Below, piece after piece: positions 1-8,021 of a stretch of DNA of 35,513 nucleotides (position 1 is the stretch's first letter; every line of letters starts with the position of its first letter). The stretch lies in assembly GCA_002748415.1 (NCBI GenBank), contig PDSI01000056.1, forward strand, positions 1 through 35,513, in the 5' to 3' direction. Both the position numbers and the translations under genes were made by a program. This stretch comes from Micrococcales bacterium. Its GTDB lineage: Bacteria; Actinomycetota; Actinomycetes; Actinomycetales; CAWJMD01. The notes beneath the pieces were generated by a model. The model saw only the letters and a list, made by a program, of their open reading frames with translations. It made no database searches and had not been told where the DNA came from.

Positions 1-2
1 GG

Positions 3-467
3 GCGGTCTTGATTACCTTGTTCTCGTTGATGATGCTGGCCACCGCCACGGCGATGATTCGCGGCCGCCGTGACCCTGGCACGTCCCAGACGAGCGGACG
101 ACGACCCATCGCCAAGATCGTTCTGGAAGGTGTGGTGGTGGGATTCGTCACCGGGCTGGTCGGGGCCGGCGGGGGTTTCCTGGTGGTTCCGGCGTTGGTG
201 TTGCTCGGCGGGTTGCCGATGGCTGCTGCGGTGAGCACCTCGTTGATGGTGGTCTCGATGAACTGCTTTGCTGCCTTGTTCGGCTACCTGTCCAGCGTGC
301 AGATCGACTGGTCCGTGGCACTGTCGGTCACCGCTGCAGCCCTGGTCGGCAGCGTGTTCGGCGGGATGCTGGTGGGCCGGGTGCATGCCGATTCGTTGCG
401 CAAGGGTTTCGGCTGGTTCGTCCTGGTGATGGGCTCTTTCATTCTTGTCCGCCAGTTGCTGGCCTGA
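3..467 (+). CDS. TauE/SafE (TSUP) family anion exporter, C-terminal half (5' end outside window)
   Basis: Integral membrane protein of the TSUP family, which moves sulfite, sulfonates or other small organic anions across the cytoplasmic membrane. The frame is open to the window edge and the visible 154 residues match only the second half of a family member of about 250 residues, so the gene is cut by the window. The diagnostic glycine-rich repeat motif (GFVTGLVGAGGG followed by VVPAL) lies near residues 38-56 of the visible part and opens the second membrane repeat. Four hydrophobic segments follow. A TTG at position 9 could be read as a start but falls inside the fold, so I treat it as internal. 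The gene ends seven bases before a strong hairpin and converges on the PhaB-like gene. The substrate cannot be inferred. Confidence 0.85.
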   Translation, partial: AVLITLFSLMMLATATAMIRGRRDPGTSQTSGRRPIAKIVLEGVVVGFVTGLVGAGGGFLVVPALVLLGGLPMAAAVSTSLMVVSMNCFAALFGYLSSVQIDWSVALSVTAAALVGSVFGGMLVGRVHADSLRKGFGWFVLVMGSFILVRQLLA

Positions 468-473
468 GTTGAG

Positions 474-511
474 CGACGAAGGCCCGGACCGTGCGGTCCG
501 GGCCTTCGTCG
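474..511. terminator. Bidirectional intrinsic-type terminator hairpin
   Basis: A perfect 17-bp inverted repeat (474-490 with 495-511) surrounds a GTGC tetraloop. It sits between the stop codons of two converging genes, the TSUP exporter and the PhaB-like reductase, and would serve both. No U-tract follows, as is usual for high-GC actinobacterial hairpins. Confidence 0.85.
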
Positions 512-528
512 CGTCTTCGGGTGAGTGA

Positions 529-1281
529 CTACATCATCAGCAGGCCACCGGTCACCGGCAGGACGGCGCCGGTGATGTACCTGGCGTCGTCGCGGCAGAA
601 GAAGGCCACGCCGGAGGCGATATCCTCGGGGGTGCCCATCTCGCCCATCGGCACGGTGTCGATGACGGCTTGCAGGATGTCTTCGGGCAACTTGGCGGTC
701 ATCTCCGTCTTGATGGCGCCCGGGATGATGCAGTTGACCGTGACGCCCTTGGTCGCGGTCTCCAGTGCGAGCGTCTTCGACATGCCGATCAGGCCGGCCT
801 TGGCCGCGGCATAGTTGGACTGACCGATCCGGCCGGTCTCCGCAACGAAGGAGCTGATGTTGACGACTCGGCCGAATCCTGCCTCGAGGAAATGCGGCAG
901 CGCGGCTTTGATCAAGAAGAACGGTCCGTAAAGGTTGGTCTTCATCACCTGATCGAAGTCCAAGAGCTGCATCTTCAGCGCCGTCCGGTCCCGGACGATG
1001 CCCGCATTGTTCACGAGGTAGTCGATGCGGCCGTAGTCCCGCACGATGTCGTCGATGATCTTCTGGCAATCAGCCGGGTTCGCGAAGTTTGCGTACCGGG
1101 AGTCGATCTCTACTCCGTCTTCTTCCTTGAGTTTCGCGACGAACGGTTCCACCACGGAGGGGGGATTGATGCAGCCTGTGACGACTTTGGCGCCGTCCAG
1201 AGCGAGTCTCCTCGTGATGCCGGAACCGATACCCTGCGTCCCGCCGGTGACCAGAGCTACTCGCGTTTCGTTCTCACTCAT
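529..1281 (-). CDS. phaB: SDR oxidoreductase, acetoacetyl-CoA reductase type (PhaB/FabG-like)
   Basis: Short-chain dehydrogenase of 250 residues, the usual family length. Seen in the sequence: an N-terminal Rossmann motif TGGTQGIG, the NNAG motif, the catalytic Ser in NISSF and the YxxxK pair in NYAAAKAG, followed by a proline/glycine substrate loop (PGAIKTEM). Members of this type reduce 3-ketoacyl-CoA to (R)-3-hydroxyacyl-CoA, the monomer for PHA synthase. The PHA synthase gene lies directly upstream on the same strand, which favours PhaB over a fatty-acid FabG. I chose the ATG at 1281 because AGAAGAGG stands about 9 bases before it. An upstream in-frame start at 1323 would add a 14-residue tail that is not typical of SDRs. 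NADH versus NADPH preference is not decided. Confidence 0.82.
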   Translation of the reverse strand: MSENETRVALVTGGTQGIGSGITRRLALDGAKVVTGCINPPSVVEPFVAKLKEEDGVEIDSRYANFANPADCQKIIDDIVRDYGRIDYLVNNAGIVRDRTALKMQLLDFDQVMKTNLYGPFFLIKAALPHFLEAGFGRVVNISSFVAETGRIGQSNYAAAKAGLIGMSKTLALETATKGVTVNCIIPGAIKTEMTAKLPEDILQAVIDTVPMGEMGTPEDIASGVAFFCRDDARYITGAVLPVTGGLLMM

Positions 1282-1394
1282 CGGTGTGTGCCTCTTCTCT
1301 TCATCTACGACGTGACGCCGCACGTTCGTGTGCTCTTGTAGTACGGTCCCACCCGGCTTTGTCGCCGAGCAGCCGTGTCTGCCTGTCGGTTGCT

Positions 1395-3218
1395 TCAGCC
1401 CAGGATGTACGTGCCGGGAGCCGCCTCCATCGGCTGATATCTCTTGTTGCCCAGTGTCTTCCGGGCCTTCTTCCGGGTACCCGATCGTTCATTGAGCCAA
1501 ACTGCCCAATGCTCCCACCAGCTTCCCTGATTGTCCGTGGCGCCTTCCCGCCATTCCTGGGGCGTGGCCGGGGTCTCAGGGTTGGTGTAGTAGTGGGACC
1601 GCGTGTTGCTCGTGTCCGCGATGAGAGTCTGGACGTGACCACTGGCCGGCAGCACGAATTGGGCTTTCCCGCCGACCATTTGCGTGGTGCTGTAGCAACC
1701 GACCCAAGGGGTTATGTGGTCCGTGGACCCAGCTGCCACGTAACAATCAACCGTGACCTTGCTGATATCGAACGGAGTGCCCAGGACTTCCAGTTTTCCG
1801 GGTTCTGCCAGTTGGTTCTCAGCCACCACATCGAGCAGCTGGTGGTGCAGTTTGGCCGGCAGCCGAGTGGTGTCTGCGTTCCACGCAAGGATGTCGAACG
1901 ACGGCGGGTCCTGCCCCATCAGGTAGTTGTTGACCCAATAGTTCCAGACCAACTCGTTGGGCCGCAGCCAGGCAAAGACCTGCGCCATGCGCCAGCCGTC
2001 CAAGTATCCGACAAGGCTGGACTGCAGCTTCGCCAGTTTCACCGTCCGGGGGCTGGCAAACATGAGGATTTCGGCATCCACCACGTTGTCCAGCAGCGTC
2101 ACCAGCAAGGAGACCGAGTTGATTGCTTTGTCTTCCCGCTGAGCATCCAGCGACGCGAGCATCATCGCCTGCATGCCGCCCGCGCATCCGCCCATGATGT
2201 TCACGTCCGGGGAGCGGCTGATGTCCCGGGCCACGTCGATGGCTTCAAGGGCAGCTTCGGAGTAGGTGTCGAAACTCCAGTTTCGTTCCTTCGCGGTCGG
2301 ATTGCGCCAGCTGATCCCGAACAGTTGAATGCCCTGGCTGACCAGGTACTCGTATCCGCTGCGGCCCGGTGCCAGGTCCAACGCGTAGTACTTGTTCACC
2401 TGTGGAGGCACAACGACCAGCGGCCGTGAGCCGACCGTCGCCGTCTGGGGGGTGTACTGGATCAGCTCGCAGACGTCGTTGCGGAACACGACGGCACCCG
2501 GGGTGACCGCCATGTTCACGCCGACCTTGTACGGCTTCCGGTTCACCTGGGACGGCATTCCGTGGTTGTGCCGTACATCGTGCACCAGATGCCCGAACCC
2601 CTTGGCGAGGCTGCGTCCCTTGGTCTCCCGGGCCCGTCGCAGTGCCGCCGGGTTGGTGAGGATGTTGTTGGTGGGCGCCACCGCCTCCCGCACCAGCCCG
2701 ACCACGAACTCGACCCGCTCGGTGTCCAGCTCCGACAGTTCCAGGCCTTCGATCAGCTCGTCCAGTTCCTGTCCGACGTACAGGTAGAGCTGCATGAGGG
2801 CCTTGTACAGACGACGCTCCTGCCACGCCGGGTCGCGGAACCGCCGGTCGGACTTCTCCGGTGCTACCTCGGAACGACCGGTACCGATCCGGGCCAGCTG
2901 CGTGGCGGCTCGCGGCGCCGCCTCGATGAGAGCCAGCGGCTTGCGTATCGAGTACCTGCCGAGGGTCAGTAGCCCACCGGCTGCGTCTCGCGGCCCGTAG
3001 CCCACGAACGGGCTGGGGCCCACCCCGACCCCACCGGCGAGCTCTGCCGCCCGGTGGGCGAGGTCGTGAAGCATGAAGTGCGCTTCCGGCGAGCCGAATT
3101 CCGGTTCGTCGTGGGCGTGTGCCGACTCCGGCGCCGGTTCCTCTGTGGAAACCGACTCGTCCGGGGTAGCTGGAGCGTCCGCCTCGGGCTTCGCTTCCTT
3201 CGCCTCGGAACTCGCCAT
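1395..3218 (-). CDS. phaC: Class I-type poly(3-hydroxyalkanoate) synthase
   Basis: Polymerises (R)-3-hydroxyacyl-CoA into PHA at the granule surface, releasing CoA. The 607-residue protein has an acidic, proline-rich N-terminal stretch (about residues 1-45), a PhaC N-terminal domain and then an alpha/beta-hydrolase core. The lipase-like box reads GGCAGG, with the nucleophilic Cys at residue 345 (codon 2184-2186) where lipases have Ser. The Asp of the triad is most likely in the DILAWNADTTRLP segment and the His in ASGHVQ. Length and single-subunit completeness fit class I or II rather than class III/IV. A strong GAGGAGG stands 5 bases before the ATG. It lies between the thiolase and the PhaB-like reductase on the same strand. 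The acidic N-terminal tail is longer than in the textbook enzyme and may concern granule or partner contacts (inference). Confidence 0.93.
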   Translation of the reverse strand: MASSEAKEAKPEADAPATPDESVSTEEPAPESAHAHDEPEFGSPEAHFMLHDLAHRAAELAGGVGVGPSPFVGYGPRDAAGGLLTLGRYSIRKPLALIEAAPRAATQLARIGTGRSEVAPEKSDRRFRDPAWQERRLYKALMQLYLYVGQELDELIEGLELSELDTERVEFVVGLVREAVAPTNNILTNPAALRRARETKGRSLAKGFGHLVHDVRHNHGMPSQVNRKPYKVGVNMAVTPGAVVFRNDVCELIQYTPQTATVGSRPLVVVPPQVNKYYALDLAPGRSGYEYLVSQGIQLFGISWRNPTAKERNWSFDTYSEAALEAIDVARDISRSPDVNIMGGCAGGMQAMMLASLDAQREDKAINSVSLLVTLLDNVVDAEILMFASPRTVKLAKLQSSLVGYLDGWRMAQVFAWLRPNELVWNYWVNNYLMGQDPPSFDILAWNADTTRLPAKLHHQLLDVVAENQLAEPGKLEVLGTPFDISKVTVDCYVAAGSTDHITPWVGCYSTTQMVGGKAQFVLPASGHVQTLIADTSNTRSHYYTNPETPATPQEWREGATDNQGSWWEHWAVWLNERSGTRKKARKTLGNKRYQPMEAAPGTYILG

Positions 3219-3262
3219 CAGTGCCTCCTCGGCGCACGCCTGTATATCGTCCGGGTCGCCTG

Positions 3263-3299
3263 CCTGGCGATCCGTAGCCCACGTGGGCTACGGGCCAGG
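3263..3299. terminator. Hairpin between thiolase and PHA synthase genes
   Basis: CGTAGCCC/GGGCTACG (8 bp, ACGT loop, 3273-3292) is nested in an outer CCTGGC/GCCAGG pairing (3263-3268 with 3294-3299), separated by small bulges. It lies between two genes on the same strand, so it may be an attenuating hairpin or mRNA-stability element rather than a full terminator. It would let synthase and thiolase levels differ. Confidence 0.55.
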
Positions 3300-3318
3300 A
3301 CGCGCGTGGGGACGGACA

Positions 3319-4488
3319 TCAGGACATCCGCTCCACCACGATGGCCATGCCTTGGCCACCGCCGACGCACATGGTCTCCAGACCCATGGTCTTGTCCTTC
3401 TGCTTCAGCCCGTTGAGCAGAGTGGTGAGAATCCGGATGCCGGTCATCCCGAAGGGGTGGCCGAGAGCGATGGCTCCGCCCAGGGGGTTGAGCTTCTCAC
3501 TGAACGGGTCGACGCCGATGGCTCGCGCGGACGGGATCACTTGGGCTGCGAAAGCCTCGTTGAGCTCCATGATGTCGATGTCGTCGATAGTCATCCCGGC
3601 CCGCTTCAAGGCTTGGCGTGAGGACTCGATCGGCCCCAGGCCCATCAGCTCCGGGGCAACCGCGCTGACGCCGGTGGACAGGATCCGGGCGATCGGTGTC
3701 AGGCCGAGCTCCGCGGCCTTCGCGTCCGACATGATGACCGCCGCGGCGGCACCGTCGTTGAGCGGGCAGGAGTTACCGGCGGTGACGCGGCCGTCCTTAC
3801 GACGGAACACCGGCCGCAGCTGTGCCAGGGCCTCCATGGTCGTGCCTGGCCGCGGCCCGTCGTCTTTGGTGTAGACGGTGCCGTCCGGCAACGTCACCGG
3901 GATGATTTCCGGGTCGATGAGTCCGGCGGCCTGCGCCGCAACGGCACGCTCTTGGCTGTTGACGGCGAACTGGTCCATCTCTTCCCGGGACACGTTCTCC
4001 TGGTCGGCGACCCGTTCCGCGGTCTCGCCCATCGGCAGGAATGCCTCGGGCAAGCCCTCGGCGTTGCCGCGCGCGAACCGCGGGTTGGCGGTCTCCGGCT
4101 GGTCTGCGTAGACGCCCAGCGGCGAGTGGGTCGTCGACTCTACGCCGGCGCAGATGAAGGCGTCGCCCTCGCCGGCTTTGATGGCGTGGAAAGCCATCCG
4201 CACAGCCTGCAGTGACGAGGAACAGTACCGGTTCACGGTGGTGCCCGGAGCGTTCGTCCCGGTCAGGAGACTCACGACCCGGCCGAGGTTGTGGCCTTGC
4301 TCGCCGCCGGGCAGGGCGCACCCCATGATCAGGTCGTCGGCCTGGGTCCGGTCGAACGAAGGAATCTTTTCGAGCACCTTGTCCACCACATCCGCGGCAA
4401 GGTTGTCTGGGCGCACGTCGACGAGCGACCCCTTGCCGGCCCGGCCGATGGCCGAACGTCCGATGGCGACAATAACTGCTTCTGGCAT
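3319..4488 (-). CDS. Thiolase (acetyl-CoA acetyltransferase / 3-ketoacyl-CoA thiolase)
   Basis: Thiolase of 389 residues, normal for the family. The acyl-accepting Cys is at about residue 89 (NRYCSSSLQ), the catalytic His at about 344 (GHPFGMTG) and the proton-shuttling Cys at about 374 (CVGGGQG). The enzyme either condenses two acetyl-CoA (PhaA role) or cleaves 3-ketoacyl-CoA (FadA role). The motifs do not separate these. The place in a locus with PHA synthase, reductase and two acyl-CoA synthetases supports a supply role for PHA, while the synthetases also allow beta-oxidation. GGGAG stands 7 bases before the ATG. The gene is 55 bases downstream of the acyl-CoA synthetase and about 100 bases upstream of phaC. 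Confidence 0.88.
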   Translation of the reverse strand: MPEAVIVAIGRSAIGRAGKGSLVDVRPDNLAADVVDKVLEKIPSFDRTQADDLIMGCALPGGEQGHNLGRVVSLLTGTNAPGTTVNRYCSSSLQAVRMAFHAIKAGEGDAFICAGVESTTHSPLGVYADQPETANPRFARGNAEGLPEAFLPMGETAERVADQENVSREEMDQFAVNSQERAVAAQAAGLIDPEIIPVTLPDGTVYTKDDGPRPGTTMEALAQLRPVFRRKDGRVTAGNSCPLNDGAAAAVIMSDAKAAELGLTPIARILSTGVSAVAPELMGLGPIESSRQALKRAGMTIDDIDIMELNEAFAAQVIPSARAIGVDPFSEKLNPLGGAIALGHPFGMTGIRILTTLLNGLKQKDKTMGLETMCVGGGQGMAIVVERMS

Positions 4489-4543
4489 GTTTTCGCTCCC
4501 GCTCTTGGTTGGGTATCGCTACAGGTGTTGCTGACGGCTCAGG

Positions 4544-6190
4544 TCAGCGTGGATTCGCCCCGCTCTGAGGCTTGCCACTGCGCTCAACGTTCAATTCGCC
4601 GCCGGCGAGTTGGTCACGCAAGAACTTCTTGTCATGCTTGCCCACGCCGGTGCGTGGCACGTTCTCGACGAACGTCCAGAGGTCGGGCAGCCACCACTTC
4701 TCGACCTTGCCGGCGAGGAACTGCTTGAGCTCGTCACCGGTGACCTCTGCTCCTTCTTTCAGGACGACGCAGGCCAGTGGCCGCTCGCCCCACCGCTCGT
4801 CCGGGGCGGCGATGACCGCCACCTCTTTGACCTGCGGGTGTTTCGTCAGCAGGGACTCCAGCTCCAGACTGGAGATCCACTCGCCACCGGACTTGACCAC
4901 GTCCTTGGCCCGGTCGGTGATGCGCAGGTATCCCCGCCGGTCCAGACAACCCACGTCGCCGGTCCGCAGCCAGCCGTCGTGGAACTTGTCCTCGGCCGGG
5001 TCTCTATAGTAGCTGGTGGTCACCCAGGGCCCGCGGACCTCGATCTCGCCGACCGATTCGCCGTCCCACGGCAGGACATTGTTGTCCGGGTCGACGATGC
5101 GGACCTCCACGCCGGCCAGCATCTGACCTGCGGTGGCCTCGTAGTCCAGCGCTTCATCGGGGCTGGCGTCCCGCGGCGGGAACGCAAGGGAGGCAATGGG
5201 ATGTGTCTCGGTGAGACCCCATCCGGCTGCGAAGTTGATCCCGTACTTGTCCCGGTACTCCTCGATCAGGCTGCGGGGAGTGGCAGCGCCGCCGCACAGG
5301 ATCATCCGCAGCGAGCTGAGGTCGATCGAGTCGTCCTCCAGGTGGATGACGTCCCACCACACCGTCGGCACCGCTCCGGCGACGGTGATCCGGAAGTCCG
5401 TGATGGTGCGGGCGATCCGCTCCGCATTTGCGTAGTGCGCGGGTAGGTAAAGGTCGGCACCGACCATCCAGCACAGATACGGCAGCCCCCAGGCATTGCC
5501 GTGGAACATCGGCACGTAGGGGAGGACCCGGTCGTTGTAATCCATCTTCAACGATTCCCCGGACGCCATGCCCAGGGTGAAGATGTAGGTCGAACGGTGG
5601 CTGTAGACGACGCCCTTCGGCTTGCCCGCGGTGCCGCTGGTGTAGCACATCGCGGCGGCGGAGTTCTCGTCGAGATCCGGCCATTCGTACTCCTGCGATT
5701 CCGCTGCGATGAACTCCTCGTACTCGACGATGGGAGCTTTCGCAGACAGGACGGAACGGTCGCCCTCGCCGAACACCACGATCAGTTCCAGGGTGGTGAC
5801 CTCGGGAAGAGCCGGGGCGATGTGCTCGGCCAGGGCGGCGTCGAGCAGCAAGATCTTGTCCTCGGCGTGGTTCATGATGAAGGCGATGTCCGCCGGTGCC
5901 AGCCGGATGTTGACGGTATGTAGAACCGCGCCCGAGCACGGCACCGCCAGGTATGCCTCCTGATGCTCCTGGTTGTTCCAGGCGAACGTGGCAACCCGGT
6001 CTCCTGGTGTCACCCCGGCCTTCGCCAGGGCGTTGGCCAGCTGGCCGACGCGCTTGGCCAGGTCCGCGAAACTGATTCGCCGGTGACCGTCCGCGGTGGC
6101 GGTGACGATCTCACTGTCCGGGTAGTTGTCGCGGCCATGTTCGAAGATGTGCCGCAGCGACAGGGGATAGTCGGGCATCGTGCTGAGCAT
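4544..6190 (-). CDS. Fatty acid-CoA ligase (AMP-forming), AlkK/FadD-like
   Basis: ANL-superfamily adenylating enzyme of 548 residues that activates a fatty acid to acyl-CoA through an acyl-AMP. Visible core motifs are the P-loop-like YTSGTAGKPKG (near residue 187), GWGLTE, the hinge region GWLRTGD and a C-terminal GVGKHDKK with the catalytic Lys. The overall pattern (PMFHGNAWG, CGGAATP) is that of medium/long-chain acyl-CoA synthetases of the AlkK type. I chose the ATG at 6190 over the one at 6178 because AGGAG lies 11 bases ahead of it. It is 40 bases downstream of a second synthetase and upstream of the thiolase, so fatty acids are probably a feedstock for the PHA pathway. Chain length is not decided. 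Confidence 0.88.
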   Translation of the reverse strand: MLSTMPDYPLSLRHIFEHGRDNYPDSEIVTATADGHRRISFADLAKRVGQLANALAKAGVTPGDRVATFAWNNQEHQEAYLAVPCSGAVLHTVNIRLAPADIAFIMNHAEDKILLLDAALAEHIAPALPEVTTLELIVVFGEGDRSVLSAKAPIVEYEEFIAAESQEYEWPDLDENSAAAMCYTSGTAGKPKGVVYSHRSTYIFTLGMASGESLKMDYNDRVLPYVPMFHGNAWGLPYLCWMVGADLYLPAHYANAERIARTITDFRITVAGAVPTVWWDVIHLEDDSIDLSSLRMILCGGAATPRSLIEEYRDKYGINFAAGWGLTETHPIASLAFPPRDASPDEALDYEATAGQMLAGVEVRIVDPDNNVLPWDGESVGEIEVRGPWVTTSYYRDPAEDKFHDGWLRTGDVGCLDRRGYLRITDRAKDVVKSGGEWISSLELESLLTKHPQVKEVAVIAAPDERWGERPLACVVLKEGAEVTGDELKQFLAGKVEKWWLPDLWTFVENVPRTGVGKHDKKFLRDQLAGGELNVERSGKPQSGANPR

Positions 6191-6230
6191 CAGCTATTCA
6201 TCTCCTGAGGTACTGCCGCCGAGGAACTGA

Positions 6231-7745
6231 TCAACTGCCGGCGACAAGGTTTTCCTTCCCTTGCCAGTGTGGTTCTCGCAGCTGGCGCTTGAGCAGCTTG
6301 CCGGCTGCAGACTTGGGCAGTGGCGCCAGGCTGATCTCGATGTGCTTGGGGACCTTGTAGCCGGCGATGGCCGACTTGCAGTGCACGATGAGTTCGTCCT
6401 CCGTTACCTCCTCGGTGAGATAGACCACCGCGTACACCGACTCGCCCCAGCGATCGTCCGGTACCCCGAAGACCGCCACTTCGTCCACGGACTCATGTGC
6501 CGACAGCACGGCCTCGACCTCGACGGAATAGACGTTCTCGCCGCCGGTGACGATCATGTCCTTGGCCCGGTCGACCAGGTATATGTAGGCATTCTCGTCC
6601 ATGTAGCCGAGGTCGCCGGTGCGGTACCAGCCGTCACCGGGGAGGACCTTCTCGGTCTCCTCCGGCTTGTTCCAGTATGCCTTCATCACGCTCGGGCCGC
6701 GGATCCAGAGTTCGCCGACGGTGCCCCGCGGTGCCTCCTCGCCGGTGTCCTGGTCGAAGACGCGCACCTCCATCCCGACTGCGGGTTGGCCGCACGACTT
6801 CACCAGCGGCGTGTCGATGATCTTCTCCTCGTGGGTGAGGAAGATGGTCACCGGCGTGGTTTCGGTCGTGCCGTATACGTGCAGCAGTTCGGCGTCCGGG
6901 AATGCGCGCCGCGTTGCTTTCAGGGTCTCGACCGAGATCGGCGACGCCCCGTGGCTGAGGTACTTCATCGAGTCGACGTTGCGCGGCTCCTGGTTCTGTG
7001 CCTTGGCGGCCGAGGCCAGCATCGTCGGCACCATCAGGGTGTGGGTCACCTTGTGCTCCTGGATCAGCTCCAGGGCTGCGTTGGCTTCGAAGGCTGGGAT
7101 CAGGACGTGGCCACCACCGGCGAACATGGTCGCCGTGATGGCCAGGGTGCCGCCGGTGTGGAACATCGGTGAGCACACCAGCCAACGGGAATCCTGCCGG
7201 AACGGCCAGGTGGCGGCGAAGTGCATGCCACTGGAGATGAGTCCGCGATGGGTGTGCATCGCTCCCTTGCCGACCCCTGTGGTGCCGGAGGTGTAGAACA
7301 ACACGGCGAGATCGTCCTCGGCCGCGTGCCCCTGCAACGTCCTCTCGTCGCTGGAGGCGATGAACTGCTCGTACTCCTCGCCGATGTGGATGACGTGTTC
7401 GGCACTCTCGGGGACCGGGAAGTCGCCGTCCATGAAGACGACTCGCGGGGCGGCGTCGGCGAATAGGCCCAGCATCTCCGGGGCAGCCAAGCGTGCGTTG
7501 ACAGGGACGAAGACGTACCCGCAACTGGGGACCGTCAGATACAGCTCGAGGTATCGGTCGGAGTTGGGGCCGACCATGCCCACCCGATCACCGTGGTTGA
7601 GGCCAAGAGCGTGGAGGGCTCCGGCGAGGCGACGACACCTGGCGGCTAACTGCTCATATGTACGTTGACGGTCACCGCAGATGACTGCCATTCCCTCGGG
7701 ATTGGTGCGAAGCGCCCGATCAAGCGGAGCGGCGAAGGTATACAA
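6231..7745 (-). CDS. Acyl-CoA synthetase (AMP-forming), FadD13-like
   Basis: Second ANL-family ligase, 504 residues. Motifs seen are YTSGTTGVGKGA (the phosphate-binding loop), YGTTETTP, GWYRTGDLG, the DRAKDMIVTGGENV hinge and a final PKSAAGKLLKR with the catalytic Lys. The short length and motif spelling resemble actinobacterial FadD13-type fatty-acid or aromatic-acid CoA ligases. The start is a TTG at 7745, supported by CGGAGGG 8 bases upstream; the first in-frame ATG is 18 codons further in and has no comparable site. It is the first gene of the minus-strand PHA operon and is read from the divergent promoter at 7856-7885. It is only distantly similar to the next synthetase, so the two probably serve different chain lengths. 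Confidence 0.88.
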   Translation of the reverse strand: MYTFAAPLDRALRTNPEGMAVICGDRQRTYEQLAARCRRLAGALHALGLNHGDRVGMVGPNSDRYLELYLTVPSCGYVFVPVNARLAAPEMLGLFADAAPRVVFMDGDFPVPESAEHVIHIGEEYEQFIASSDERTLQGHAAEDDLAVLFYTSGTTGVGKGAMHTHRGLISSGMHFAATWPFRQDSRWLVCSPMFHTGGTLAITATMFAGGGHVLIPAFEANAALELIQEHKVTHTLMVPTMLASAAKAQNQEPRNVDSMKYLSHGASPISVETLKATRRAFPDAELLHVYGTTETTPVTIFLTHEEKIIDTPLVKSCGQPAVGMEVRVFDQDTGEEAPRGTVGELWIRGPSVMKAYWNKPEETEKVLPGDGWYRTGDLGYMDENAYIYLVDRAKDMIVTGGENVYSVEVEAVLSAHESVDEVAVFGVPDDRWGESVYAVVYLTEEVTEDELIVHCKSAIAGYKVPKHIEISLAPLPKSAAGKLLKRQLREPHWQGKENLVAGS

Positions 7746-7855
7746 CAGTGAATCCCTCCGGGAGACAGCGATTGACGAGAGCAGAGACCACGAGCCCAGC
7801 GGCTCTGCTGGACCTGAGTAATCTCACGCTCCTGGGCCACGGCTGGCCCGGCCTT

Positions 7856-7885
7856 AAATTACTGATCGTTCGGTGAGAAAGTCAA
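7856..7885 (-). promoter_or_regulatory. Promoter of the minus-strand PHA operon with TetR-type operator in the spacer
   Basis: Read on the minus strand: TTGACT (7885-7880), 18-base spacer, TAATTT (7861-7856). The spacer is filled by an imperfect palindrome (about 7859-7878) that matches the second operator at 7904-7923 at 15 of 20 positions. A repressor bound there would block polymerase. Transcription would start near 7849, about 100 bases ahead of the TTG start. Confidence 0.6.
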
Positions 7886-7898
7886 CGCGTTGCGCCCC

Positions 7899-7929
7899 TT
7901 GACTTACCGACCGCTCGGTCAGCTAGCCT
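7899..7929 (+). promoter_or_regulatory. Promoter of the depolymerase unit with TetR-type operator in the spacer
   Basis: TTGACT (7899-7904), 19-base spacer, TAGCCT (7924-7929). The spacer holds a perfect 12-bp palindrome, GACCG-CT-CGGTC (7909-7920), inside the wider element 7904-7923. This is the form of operator bound by many TetR-family regulators of acyl-CoA metabolism. The spacer is two bases longer than ideal. The predicted 5' leader is about 85 bases. Confidence 0.58.
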
Positions 7930-8021
7930 GAGCGCTAGGTGCGATGTCGCGCCTCCGGCCCCTGACGGCAGGGCTTCTGGTCCGCCAGCGGTCTTCGGAA
8001 TCCGACCTGAGGAAGTCCATT

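Noticed and set aside
1284..2429. 381-codon open frame on the plus strand
   Set aside because: Antisense to phaC, with low-complexity arginine/valine-rich sequence and no family motif.
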